Assembly (NCBI GenBank): GCA_022649135.1
Contig: JALCNP010000004.1
Span: 62,001 to 126,000 of the forward strand
Source of the DNA: Bifidobacterium sp.
GTDB taxonomy: Bacteria; Actinomycetota; Actinomycetes; Actinomycetales; Bifidobacteriaceae
Reading direction: 5' to 3'
DNA length: 64,000 nucleotides
The translations under genes were made by a program, and so were the position numbers. Under the pieces are notes generated by a model. That model worked only from the letters and a program-made list of their open reading frames with translations. It was not told the origin of the DNA and did no database searches. This document shows, piece by piece, positions 53,102 through 60,603 of this stretch. Positions within the stretch are counted from its first letter, which is position 1, and the number at the start of each line of letters is the position of its first letter.

Positions 53102-55546
53102 ATGAATGATAATATGACGAGCGCTCAGCCGCTTTCCCGGAAAATCGAGGATTTCCCACGCAGCAAGGCACGCACCCTGCGGTTCACCTGCGGTGCCCCG
53201 AGGAGGCCCACGGTCGTGGGGGACGGATCACGTGCGTTTTTCCTGCGTTCCAGCGGTCCTGAGGATCTGGTGAACTCCCTGTGGATCAGTGAGCTCACCC
53301 GTGGGGGAGAACATCGTGAAATGCTTGTCGCCGATCCGCGCGCGCTTTCTCACGGGGATGCGGACGACAACGTTCCCGCCGAGGAAAAGGCGCGCCGCGA
53401 GCGTGCAAGGGAGGGCGGGCAGGGGATCGTCTCCTATTCGGTCGACGATGCCGGGACACGTGCCGTGTTCACCGTTTTCGGCAGGCTCTTCCTCTGCGAG
53501 ATCCCCGAAGGGGCCGGCGAACAGGATCCCGGCGCCTCCGGGGCGATCCGCACGCGCGAGCTTGCCGGATCGTACTTCGGCGGGGATGGCGGGCCCGACG
53601 ACCAGTACGGGCCCATCCTCAATCCGCGTCTGTCCCCCGACGGACGGCATGTGCTCTATACCACCGGCGAGCACCTCAACCTCGTCGACATCGCGCACTG
53701 GGACGACTGGAGCAAGGCGCGGTCCACCCCCGAGAGCCCAGAGCCGTCGGAGCGTATGGACGATGACGGCTGCGGCTCCCGCCACCATGCCCCCAGGGAG
53801 CCCGAGCCGGTCGACGATCGCATCACCACCGTATGGGCGGTGTGCGGGGACGATTCGGATCGCGAGAACACCTGGAGGATCGGTCTCGCCGAATTCGTGG
53901 CGGGGGAGGAGATGGACAGGTACGACGGCTTCTGGTGGTCGCCCGACTCCCGGCAGGTCATATTCGAGACCTACGACGCAGAACCCGAGCCCGTATGGTT
54001 CATCAGCGACCCCGCCAACCCGGGGAACGGGCCTTCGCGCAGACGTTATCCTCGAGCCCTGACGCGCAACGCCGACGTGCACATGTCCTTCGCCAATCTT
54101 GAATTCGATGAGCATGATCGCTACATCGGGCTCGATGTGCAGCAGATTAGTTGGAACCGCAAGGATTACGAGTACGTCGCCGCGGTGAGTTGGACCGCCG
54201 GTCAGGAGCCTCTGCTGCTTGTACAGAACAGGCGCCAGACGAAGGACCAGGTGCTGCGTGTGGAGACGGACGGGGGCCTGAAGGGACGGACCCAGGTCGT
54301 GGAGGAGCACGCGAACGCGCAGTGGCTCGATCTCGTGGCGGGAACCCCGGCCGCGACCGCCCGCGGCGGCATCGTCTGCGCCATGAACGACATGGACACG
54401 GACACCAATCGTCTCACGCTTGATGGCGTTGCATTCACCCCCACAGGCTGGCAGGTGCGCCAGGTGCTGGATGTGGGCGACAGCGGCGTTCTCGCGGTGG
54501 TGCAGCGCAGTCCCCGTTCCGACGGTGACCCCGCCGTGCCGGACGCCTGGGCCGACGATGCCGGCGAGCATGATGCGCGGAGCATGGATGTGGTCGAATT
54601 CGACTACCATGGCGCAATAACCCCCATCAGCACAAAGCCCGGAATATGGACGGCGGTCCGTTCGGGTGCGGGCATGGTGCTGTCCGGCAGCACCATGGAC
54701 GAGCCCCACGGCGTGATGCTGCACATGAACTCCTCCTGTGCCGCCCGCATCGACAGCAGAGCCGCACGGCCGGGCTTCACGCCGAACACCGCGTTCGTCC
54801 GGCTGGGCGCCCATCGGCTTTACACCGCGATAACGAAGCCGAGTGCGGAAAGTCCTTATGCGCATGCGGACAGCCTGCCCGTGCTGCTCAAACCCTATGG
54901 CGGGCCCGGTTTCCAGCAGGTGGTGTTCAGCCAGTCGTACTACTGGGATTCCCAGTGGTGGGCCGATCAGGGGTTTCTGGTGGTTACCGTCGACGGGCGG
55001 GGGACCACGGGAAGGGGCCCGGCGTGGGACCGTGCGATATTCGAACGCATGAAGTCGGTGACCCTCGCCGATCAGATCGAGGCGGTGCACGCGCTGCCTG
55101 AAGTGGCCCCGCAGGCGGATCTCGACAGGGTCGCGATCATCGGCTGGTCCTACGGCGGTTTCCTGTCCGCCCTCGCCGTTCTGGATGCGCCGGACACGAT
55201 TCATGCCGCGTGCGCGGGGGCGCCCCCTACCGATTGGACCCTGTATGACACGCACTACACCGAACGCTATCTTGGTCTTGACCCCGCGGTGTACCACGAG
55301 AACGGCATCATCCAGGACGCTGCGAAGCTCCGAAGACCATTGATGCTGATCCATGGATTTGCCGACGACAACGTGAGCATCGCGAACTCGCTGCGGCTCT
55401 CCCAGGCCCTGACGCAGGAGGGGCGTCCGCACACCTTCCTTCCCCTCACCGGCATCACGCATATGACCAACGACGAGACGATCGCGCAGCGGCTGCTTAC
55501 TCTGCAGCGTGACTTCCTTTACGAGGCCCTGCGCATCTGGCACTGA
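53102..55546 (+). CDS. S9-family prolyl oligopeptidase / dipeptidyl-peptidase
   Basis: This is a serine peptidase that removes dipeptides or cleaves short peptides, cytosolic because no signal peptide is present. An N-terminal beta-propeller (about 1-560) precedes the alpha/beta-hydrolase domain, where the catalytic triad is Ser683 in GWSYGGF, Asp755 or Asp756 in HGFADDNVS and His787 in GITHMTND. The 814-residue length is like other actinobacterial DPP-type enzymes. It is single, divergent from fhaA. Bifidobacteria carry several such peptidases for peptide scavenging. Confidence 0.9.
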   Translation: MNDNMTSAQPLSRKIEDFPRSKARTLRFTCGAPRRPTVVGDGSRAFFLRSSGPEDLVNSLWISELTRGGEHREMLVADPRALSHGDADDNVPAEEKARRERAREGGQGIVSYSVDDAGTRAVFTVFGRLFLCEIPEGAGEQDPGASGAIRTRELAGSYFGGDGGPDDQYGPILNPRLSPDGRHVLYTTGEHLNLVDIAHWDDWSKARSTPESPEPSERMDDDGCGSRHHAPREPEPVDDRITTVWAVCGDDSDRENTWRIGLAEFVAGEEMDRYDGFWWSPDSRQVIFETYDAEPEPVWFISDPANPGNGPSRRRYPRALTRNADVHMSFANLEFDEHDRYIGLDVQQISWNRKDYEYVAAVSWTAGQEPLLLVQNRRQTKDQVLRVETDGGLKGRTQVVEEHANAQWLDLVAGTPAATARGGIVCAMNDMDTDTNRLTLDGVAFTPTGWQVRQVLDVGDSGVLAVVQRSPRSDGDPAVPDAWADDAGEHDARSMDVVEFDYHGAITPISTKPGIWTAVRSGAGMVLSGSTMDEPHGVMLHMNSSCAARIDSRAARPGFTPNTAFVRLGAHRLYTAITKPSAESPYAHADSLPVLLKPYGGPGFQQVVFSQSYYWDSQWWADQGFLVVTVDGRGTTGRGPAWDRAIFERMKSVTLADQIEAVHALPEVAPQADLDRVAIIGWSYGGFLSALAVLDAPDTIHAACAGAPPTDWTLYDTHYTERYLGLDPAVYHENGIIQDAAKLRRPLMLIHGFADDNVSIANSLRLSQALTQEGRPHTFLPLTGITHMTNDETIAQRLLTLQRDFLYEALRIWH

Positions 55547-55559
55547 GGGGACAGGCCGC

Positions 55560-55599
55560 GGCACGCACTCGGCCGAGTTCCCTCGGCCGAGTGCGTGCC
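55560..55599 (+). terminator. Perfect 17-bp hairpin after the S9 peptidase gene
   Basis: GGCACGCACTCGGCCGA (55560-55576) and its complement (55583-55599) with a 6-base loop lie 14 bases after the stop. No U-tract follows, so classification as terminator is inference. Confidence 0.55.
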
Positions 55600-55659
55600 G
55601 GACCGGCGCCCGGTCCGGGCATCGGTCCATATATCCGTGGACGGCTACAGTGATGAGTT

Positions 55660-56727
55660 ATGCAGATACCAATGATCGACGAGAAGAACTACAAGGCTCA
55701 GATGAGCACCGTGGTCCTTCCCGCACTCAGGCGGTGCCGGGAGGAGGGCTGGATGGATCCGGCCCACGCGGCACCGCTGGATCCCCCCGCCTCCCCCGGG
55801 AAACTGCACTACGTGTGCTACAGTGCGGAGAAATTCCACGGGCTGAACATCGATTATGCGCAGGCGCGCTTTCGCGGGGCGATCGTCATCTCCCACGGAT
55901 TCACCGAATTCGCGGCGAAATACGCCGAGATGGTCTGGTATTTTCTGCTTGCCGGGTATTCGGTGTGTGTCTTCGAGCACCGGGGGCACGGTTACTCGCC
56001 TCGTGACGTGAGTGATCCCTCCCTGGTCTGGATCGACGACTGGCATCGGTATGTCGACGATCTGGCACAGTTCTGCAAGACGGTCGGCAAGGAGTACGCC
56101 TCGGATCAGCAGCTGCACCTTTATGCGCATTCGATGGGGGGCGGCATCGGTGCGGCGCTTGTCGAGCAGTATCCGGCGCTTTTGGACAAGGCCGTGCTGT
56201 CGAGCCCGATGATCGCTCCCGTCACGGGGATGCCCAACTGGCTGACCGGAGGATTCGTGGATGCGATGTGCGCCGTGGGTTTCGATAAGCACATCGTTCC
56301 CGGTCATAGCGAGTTCACGCCGCATCTTGACATGGCCCAGCATGCGGGTGCCTCGGAGCCGCGCGTGACATGGTACCATGAGCTGCGCCGTTCGGACAGC
56401 CATTATCAGACATATGCGGCGACCTTCGGATGGGTGAGGCAGACGCTTCGCCTGTCACGGGCGGTTCTCAGACCGGATGTCTGCGGCAGGATCGAAACCC
56501 CCATCATGCTCTTTCAGGCGGGCAAGGATGTCTGGGTGCTGAACGAGGCGGAAAAACGCTTCGTGGATGAGGTAAGAGGCAGTGGCGGCGACATCGTCAT
56601 GGAACGCATCCCCGACTCGGTGCACGAGATTTTCAGCATGCCCAACGAGGTGCTGGAGCCATATGTGCACACGGTGCTCGACTTTTTCGACACGCCCGCG
56701 CTGACGGTCATCGGCAAGGACGACTGA
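55660..56727 (+). CDS. Alpha/beta-hydrolase, lysophospholipase / monoacylglycerol lipase type
   Basis: This is a cytosolic lipase-like hydrolase (Hydrolase_4 family). The fold starts with AIVISHGFTEFAAKY; the nucleophile motif is AHSMGGG with Ser158, and the later acidic residue lies near VLLFQAGKDVWV and the His in VHEIFS. A lid insertion between about residues 185 and 260 is typical of PldB-like enzymes. No ribosome site is obvious, so the start is the first ATG of the conserved frame. It is followed by a convergent electron-transfer operon. Substrate unknown. Confidence 0.82.
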   Translation: MQIPMIDEKNYKAQMSTVVLPALRRCREEGWMDPAHAAPLDPPASPGKLHYVCYSAEKFHGLNIDYAQARFRGAIVISHGFTEFAAKYAEMVWYFLLAGYSVCVFEHRGHGYSPRDVSDPSLVWIDDWHRYVDDLAQFCKTVGKEYASDQQLHLYAHSMGGGIGAALVEQYPALLDKAVLSSPMIAPVTGMPNWLTGGFVDAMCAVGFDKHIVPGHSEFTPHLDMAQHAGASEPRVTWYHELRRSDSHYQTYAATFGWVRQTLRLSRAVLRPDVCGRIETPIMLFQAGKDVWVLNEAEKRFVDEVRGSGGDIVMERIPDSVHEIFSMPNEVLEPYVHTVLDFFDTPALTVIGKDD

Positions 56728-56778
56728 GCTGTTGCCTTCGGCGGGTGTGCGCCGTGCGGCCGGCTTGCGTCCGGGCGC

Positions 56779-58104
56779 TCACCACGAGAATGGCTCGCAG
56801 TAGATGTCTTCTGCGTTCACGCCATGGGCGTGTAGGAACTTCAGCCATGTGCGCTGCAGGGGAGTGGGCCCCGCGACCAGATAGATCGCGTTCTTCCCCA
56901 GAATCTGCCCGGCGACCCGGTTCGGATCGACCCGGTGATGGGTGATCATCGTATGAATGCCGTGCCTCTCGGACTCCGTGCGCAGATATGAGGCATAGGG
57001 GAGAAGCTGCCCCTGCCTGGCCGTGTAGATGAAGGCCTCGATGCGAGCGGTGTAACGCTCGAATACGGCGAGGAGCGGGGTCACCCCGATGCCTCCCGCA
57101 ATCATCACAATGGGCGTGCCGGCGGCATGCTCCTCGATGAAACGCTGATAGCGGCCATAGGGAGGCAGCACATCGACCGGTGTCGAGGGTGGAATCAACG
57201 AGATTTTTCTCGTGAAATCCCCATCCTCACGGATGGCGAAGACGAGCGTTTTCCCGGAGTGCGGACCCGCATGCCTTCCGGCGGACGCCTCCACGGGCCG
57301 TGAGGGCTCGGGTGCATTCACCATCGAGAACGGGTGATACTCCCCGAGGCCGGGCACCCCGGGAAAGCGGATGAAGGCGAAATCTCCGGCCTCCCACGTG
57401 AAATCGGGGTTTCCCTCGATTCTCACGGAGAGCTCGTGCACCCGCGGCGCGATGGGCCTGTTCGACAACACCCTGCCCTTCAGCGTTGCGGCGTGTCCGC
57501 CGAATTTGGCGAAGGCATAGAGCGCGAAAACGGCTACCGTAAGCGTGTCGAAAACCGCCATGAACAGCTTCTGAGAGGCGATGTAGCTGATGAGCTGAAC
57601 ATGGATGAAGACCAGCGCAACCGCCACGAGGTTGATGCGATGCAGCCACACCGATAGCTCGTGATGTGCGAATCGTTCGAGACCCTGCTTGATGCGCAGA
57701 AGCAGAGGGACCCGTGATGTGAGCCAGCCGGCCATGAATATCATCGACCAGCAGGCCAATCCGAGAAGGATGATGAAGGACCAGTCGCCGGTGAGCTTGA
57801 TAAGACCCGTGGAATGGGAAAGCTGCTTATGGGCGAAGGCCAGGATGATGGCAAGCAGGCCTATCGTTCCATGGATCACGTACAGATGCGGCAGGCCGAC
57901 GCCCCTGTCAAGCCAGCGCGGGCGGGTGCCCAGATAGACGGCCGCAAGCATCCATGAATACGCTATGACCCCCAGCTCGATGGCGGTCGCATTGACCAGA
58001 TATATACTCGGCAGGGTCATGACCAGGGTAAGGAGCATCGGCAGCGGCACGACGAACAGCATCGTCATCCAGGTGATGATGACGCGGGGACTGACGGATT
58101 TCAT
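56779..58104 (-). CDS. Membrane flavin/ferric reductase with FNR-type domain
   Basis: The N-terminal half (about 1-225) has six hydrophobic helices of the ferric-reductase-like class with histidines in HLYVIHG, FAHKQLSHS and WLHRINLVAVALVFIH that could carry heme. The C-terminal half is a ferredoxin reductase-type domain: EYHPFSM (FAD binding), GGIGVTPLL (NAD(P)H binding) and a terminal CEPFSW. It would move electrons from NAD(P)H across the membrane to a flavin or iron acceptor. The start ATG 58104 overlaps the apbE stop by 4 bp; the frame is open further upstream without a signal. It is the last gene of the three-gene operon. Confidence 0.85.
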   Translation of the reverse strand: MKSVSPRVIITWMTMLFVVPLPMLLTLVMTLPSIYLVNATAIELGVIAYSWMLAAVYLGTRPRWLDRGVGLPHLYVIHGTIGLLAIILAFAHKQLSHSTGLIKLTGDWSFIILLGLACWSMIFMAGWLTSRVPLLLRIKQGLERFAHHELSVWLHRINLVAVALVFIHVQLISYIASQKLFMAVFDTLTVAVFALYAFAKFGGHAATLKGRVLSNRPIAPRVHELSVRIEGNPDFTWEAGDFAFIRFPGVPGLGEYHPFSMVNAPEPSRPVEASAGRHAGPHSGKTLVFAIREDGDFTRKISLIPPSTPVDVLPPYGRYQRFIEEHAAGTPIVMIAGGIGVTPLLAVFERYTARIEAFIYTARQGQLLPYASYLRTESERHGIHTMITHHRVDPNRVAGQILGKNAIYLVAGPTPLQRTWLKFLHAHGVNAEDIYCEPFSW

Positions 58105-58916
58105 TTCACGTTCTCTTTCATGGTCGGCGGGATTCCTGAGGGGTCGGACCGTTCCGATCGGCGCGGTCTGCTGCATGTCGCCGCAGGGCTCCCCTGCGAA
58201 TAGAACAGCTGACGGCTGTTGCCCGTCACCAGGAAGGCGGTCAGCGAATAGGACTTGATGAGGCCTGCGACATCGGACAGGCGTGCCGCGAGCAGGGCCG
58301 TGGCCCACACGTCGGCGTCAACCAGCGAATCCGCGATGACGCTCGCCTGAACGATGTCGGTATGTTGTCGCATGACATGTTCTCCGCGTTTGCTGGTCCC
58401 CGAGGTCGCCATCGCCCCGCCGTCAAGCTTCATGGCGGCCGTATAGGCGTTGGTGTCGAAGGGGTTCTCGATCCCGATGGTCCAGCCGGAGGCCCCATCG
58501 CGGGCCGAGACGATGACGTCCCCTCCCGCGTTGATCGCCGCATCCGCGATTTCCCCGCTGGACAGAAGAGGACGGAGCACCTCGCGGAACGCGTGCTCGA
58601 CGATCCATCCCTTCGTCAGTCCGGTCGGATCGTAGATTCCTCGGAAATAGGGATCGAACAGCCCGTCCGTCTCTCTCCTGGCGAGGAGGGCGCGCATGTA
58701 GACCTCGGAGAACTCCTCGTTGCACCAGACGGAGGCATCCCCGCGGTGGAGGCGGGACACCAGGGAATCGCTCCGGAAGGGGGAGAACAGACGGTCCCCC
58801 TCGACAAGAATCCTATGTATGTCCTCCACCGCCCCAAGATAAACGTGGGCATCCGTCGGATCGTCGATCATGATCGTGAAGGGGAGGTTCATCACGTTCA
58901 GCGTGGTGATGTTCAT
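58101..58916 (-). CDS. apbE: ApbE-family FAD:protein FMN transferase
   Basis: This enzyme attaches FMN from FAD covalently to a Thr in target proteins. Family features are present: an N-terminal TTLNVMNLPF segment, DPTGLTKGWIVEHA (like the substrate-binding KG region), AAINAGGDV and the Asp-rich ADSLVDADVWATAL metal-binding motif. At 271 residues it is short, lacking an export signal, and its C-terminal 30 residues are basic. The start is ATG 58916, with GGGGGG four bases upstream; ATG 58919 overlaps the preceding stop. The next upstream gene encodes its likely substrate. Confidence 0.85.
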   Translation of the reverse strand: MNITTLNVMNLPFTIMIDDPTDAHVYLGAVEDIHRILVEGDRLFSPFRSDSLVSRLHRGDASVWCNEEFSEVYMRALLARRETDGLFDPYFRGIYDPTGLTKGWIVEHAFREVLRPLLSSGEIADAAINAGGDVIVSARDGASGWTIGIENPFDTNAYTAAMKLDGGAMATSGTSKRGEHVMRQHTDIVQASVIADSLVDADVWATALLAARLSDVAGLIKSYSLTAFLVTGNSRQLFYSQGSPAATCSRPRRSERSDPSGIPPTMKENVK

Positions 58917-59464
58917 CATGCCCCCTTGGCCTGGTTGATGGCGTCCTGCAGCGATCCCGTGAAGCCCCTGTATGTTTCCGTAGCTCCGGACACCAGCGTT
59001 ATCTGGGAGGACTGGGCCTTGAGGGCCTCGCTGACGTAGACGGGGATCGCCTGGGAGTTGATCGACTGGGAGGTCGGATCCTGTGGATAGGTCTCGACAT
59101 TGACCGCCGTCAGCTTTCCTCCGGAGACCGTCGCCTTTATCTGGAAGTCTCCCCTGTTCGTGGATACGCTGGCCCCCGTATAGGTGCCGTCCTTGAACGT
59201 TCCGGTTGATGCCGAGGAGGCCCCTGACGAACTCGATCCGCCGGACGACTGCGCCCCGCTGGAGGAGGTGGAGCCCCCGGCTGTGGATTCGCCCGTGCCG
59301 GACTGCGACTGCGTGGTGGTTTTCGGCGTGGTGCCGGCGGCCTGCGCGAGCGTGGCCTGGCTTTGCTTTATGCGAAGCTCCGGGACGAGGAAGATAAGCG
59401 CCGCGTCCACGCACAGCGCCGTGAGGGATATGGCTGTCGCCGCCGCCTTGGTGAGCTTGTTCAT
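58916..59464 (-). CDS. FMN-binding domain protein, extracytoplasmic
   Basis: This 182-residue exported protein has an N-terminal membrane anchor (about residues 9-30), then a Ser/Gly/Thr-rich linker (about 45-90) and an FMN_bind domain (about 92-180). The covalent FMN site is SGATETYRGF, the S(G)AT motif modified by ApbE. The protein should act outside the membrane, receiving electrons from the FNR-type membrane reductase encoded downstream. There is no lipobox, so the anchor is a transmembrane helix. It heads the operon and its stop overlaps apbE. Confidence 0.88.
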   Translation of the reverse strand: MNKLTKAAATAISLTALCVDAALIFLVPELRIKQSQATLAQAAGTTPKTTTQSQSGTGESTAGGSTSSSGAQSSGGSSSSGASSASTGTFKDGTYTGASVSTNRGDFQIKATVSGGKLTAVNVETYPQDPTSQSINSQAIPVYVSEALKAQSSQITLVSGATETYRGFTGSLQDAINQAKGA

Positions 59465-59700
59465 GTCTGTGTGCCTTTTCTTTCGGCCGTGTGCGCGGCG
59501 GGTTCGTTGTGGTGGGGAAGTATGGACAGGCAGCCGCTGGCCGCCTGCAGCACCATCATGACCGTTGCCTATTCATGATAGATGGGAGTCCTCTTTGCGC
59601 TTGCGGGGTATTGTCTGTGTGTTTTCTGATTACTCAGGACCTGCGGGTAGTATGTGCGGCAGAAGGATTTCATGGACGGCGGCGAAAGAGGCGGGGAAGC

Positions 59701-60567
59701 ATGGACGACGAGCGGCGGCGCAACGCGATGGGCGGAGCAGGTGAGAGCGGAGCCGACGGGAACAGCGGTTCTGCGGGCGGCGACGTCTACAGGATTCCTT
59801 CCGTGGAAAGCGGAGGCTGGATGGGGCTGACAAAGAAGAAGCCCGTGGTGGCGGAGGTCACCCCCCATGCCGACGAGCAGCAGGATCCCGAAGGATCCGC
59901 GGGGAAGCTCAACTGGCTGAGAGCCGGGGTCCTCGGCGCCAATGATGGCATCGTCTCGGTGGCGGGCACGATTATCGGCGTGGCCGGAGCCGACAACAAT
60001 CCCCGCTCACTGCTCATCGCAGGCGTGGCCGCGCTCGCCGCGGGCGCGTTCTCCATGGCCGGCGGGGAATATGTCTCCGTGAGCGCACAGCGTGACACCG
60101 AGAAGGCGCTGCTGAGCAAGGAGCGGTGGGAACTGAAGAATCTTCCCGAAGACGAGCTCAACGAGCTCAGCCAGATATACGAAACCAAGGGAATGACCGC
60201 CCAAACCGCGAAGAAGGCGGCCTATGAGGCGATGCAGCACGATGCTCTGCGCGCCCATGCCATCGATGAGCTGGGAATCAATCCCGACGAGCTCACCAAT
60301 CCATGGCAGGCCGCGTTCTCCTCGTTCGTCTCCTTTCTTTCCGGAGGGATCATTCCCCTGCTGTTCTCGCAGATTCCGGTTCCGTTCGCGATTCGCATCT
60401 GCCTGATCGTGTTCTCCGTGGCATTGGCGCTGCTGATCACCGGAGCGGTGTCCGCTCAGATCGGTGGAGCGGCGCGCCGCAGGGCAGTGGCCCGCAATGT
60501 CCTGATGGGTCTGGGAACCATGCTGTTCGCGTGGCTCGTCGGAATGCTGTTTGGCATCCGGGGGTGA
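59701..60567 (+). CDS. VIT1/CCC1-family iron/manganese transporter
   Basis: This is a vacuolar-iron-transporter homologue that moves Fe2+ or Mn2+. After a hydrophilic N-terminus of about 75 residues come the family features: LRAGVLGANDGIVSVAGTIIGVAGA, then the metal-binding loop region with GEYVSVSAQRDTEKALL and DELGINPDEL, and C-terminal helices (PFAIRICLIVFSVALALLITGAV, RNVLMGLGTMLFAWLVGMLFG). The start ATG 59701 is preceded by GGGGAAGC; the frame is open upstream. It is divergent from the flavin electron-transfer operon, and together they suggest iron reduction plus metal handling. Confidence 0.85.
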   Translation: MDDERRRNAMGGAGESGADGNSGSAGGDVYRIPSVESGGWMGLTKKKPVVAEVTPHADEQQDPEGSAGKLNWLRAGVLGANDGIVSVAGTIIGVAGADNNPRSLLIAGVAALAAGAFSMAGGEYVSVSAQRDTEKALLSKERWELKNLPEDELNELSQIYETKGMTAQTAKKAAYEAMQHDALRAHAIDELGINPDELTNPWQAAFSSFVSFLSGGIIPLLFSQIPVPFAIRICLIVFSVALALLITGAVSAQIGGAARRRAVARNVLMGLGTMLFAWLVGMLFGIRG

Positions 60568-60603
60568 CGCGGAAGGGGCCGATCACCTCATTCCCTTCCC
60601 TCG

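Noticed and set aside
53228..55630. An 800-residue open frame antisense to the S9 peptidase gene
   Set aside because: The sense strand has a complete catalytic triad and fold. The antisense frame has no domain and is a GC artefact.
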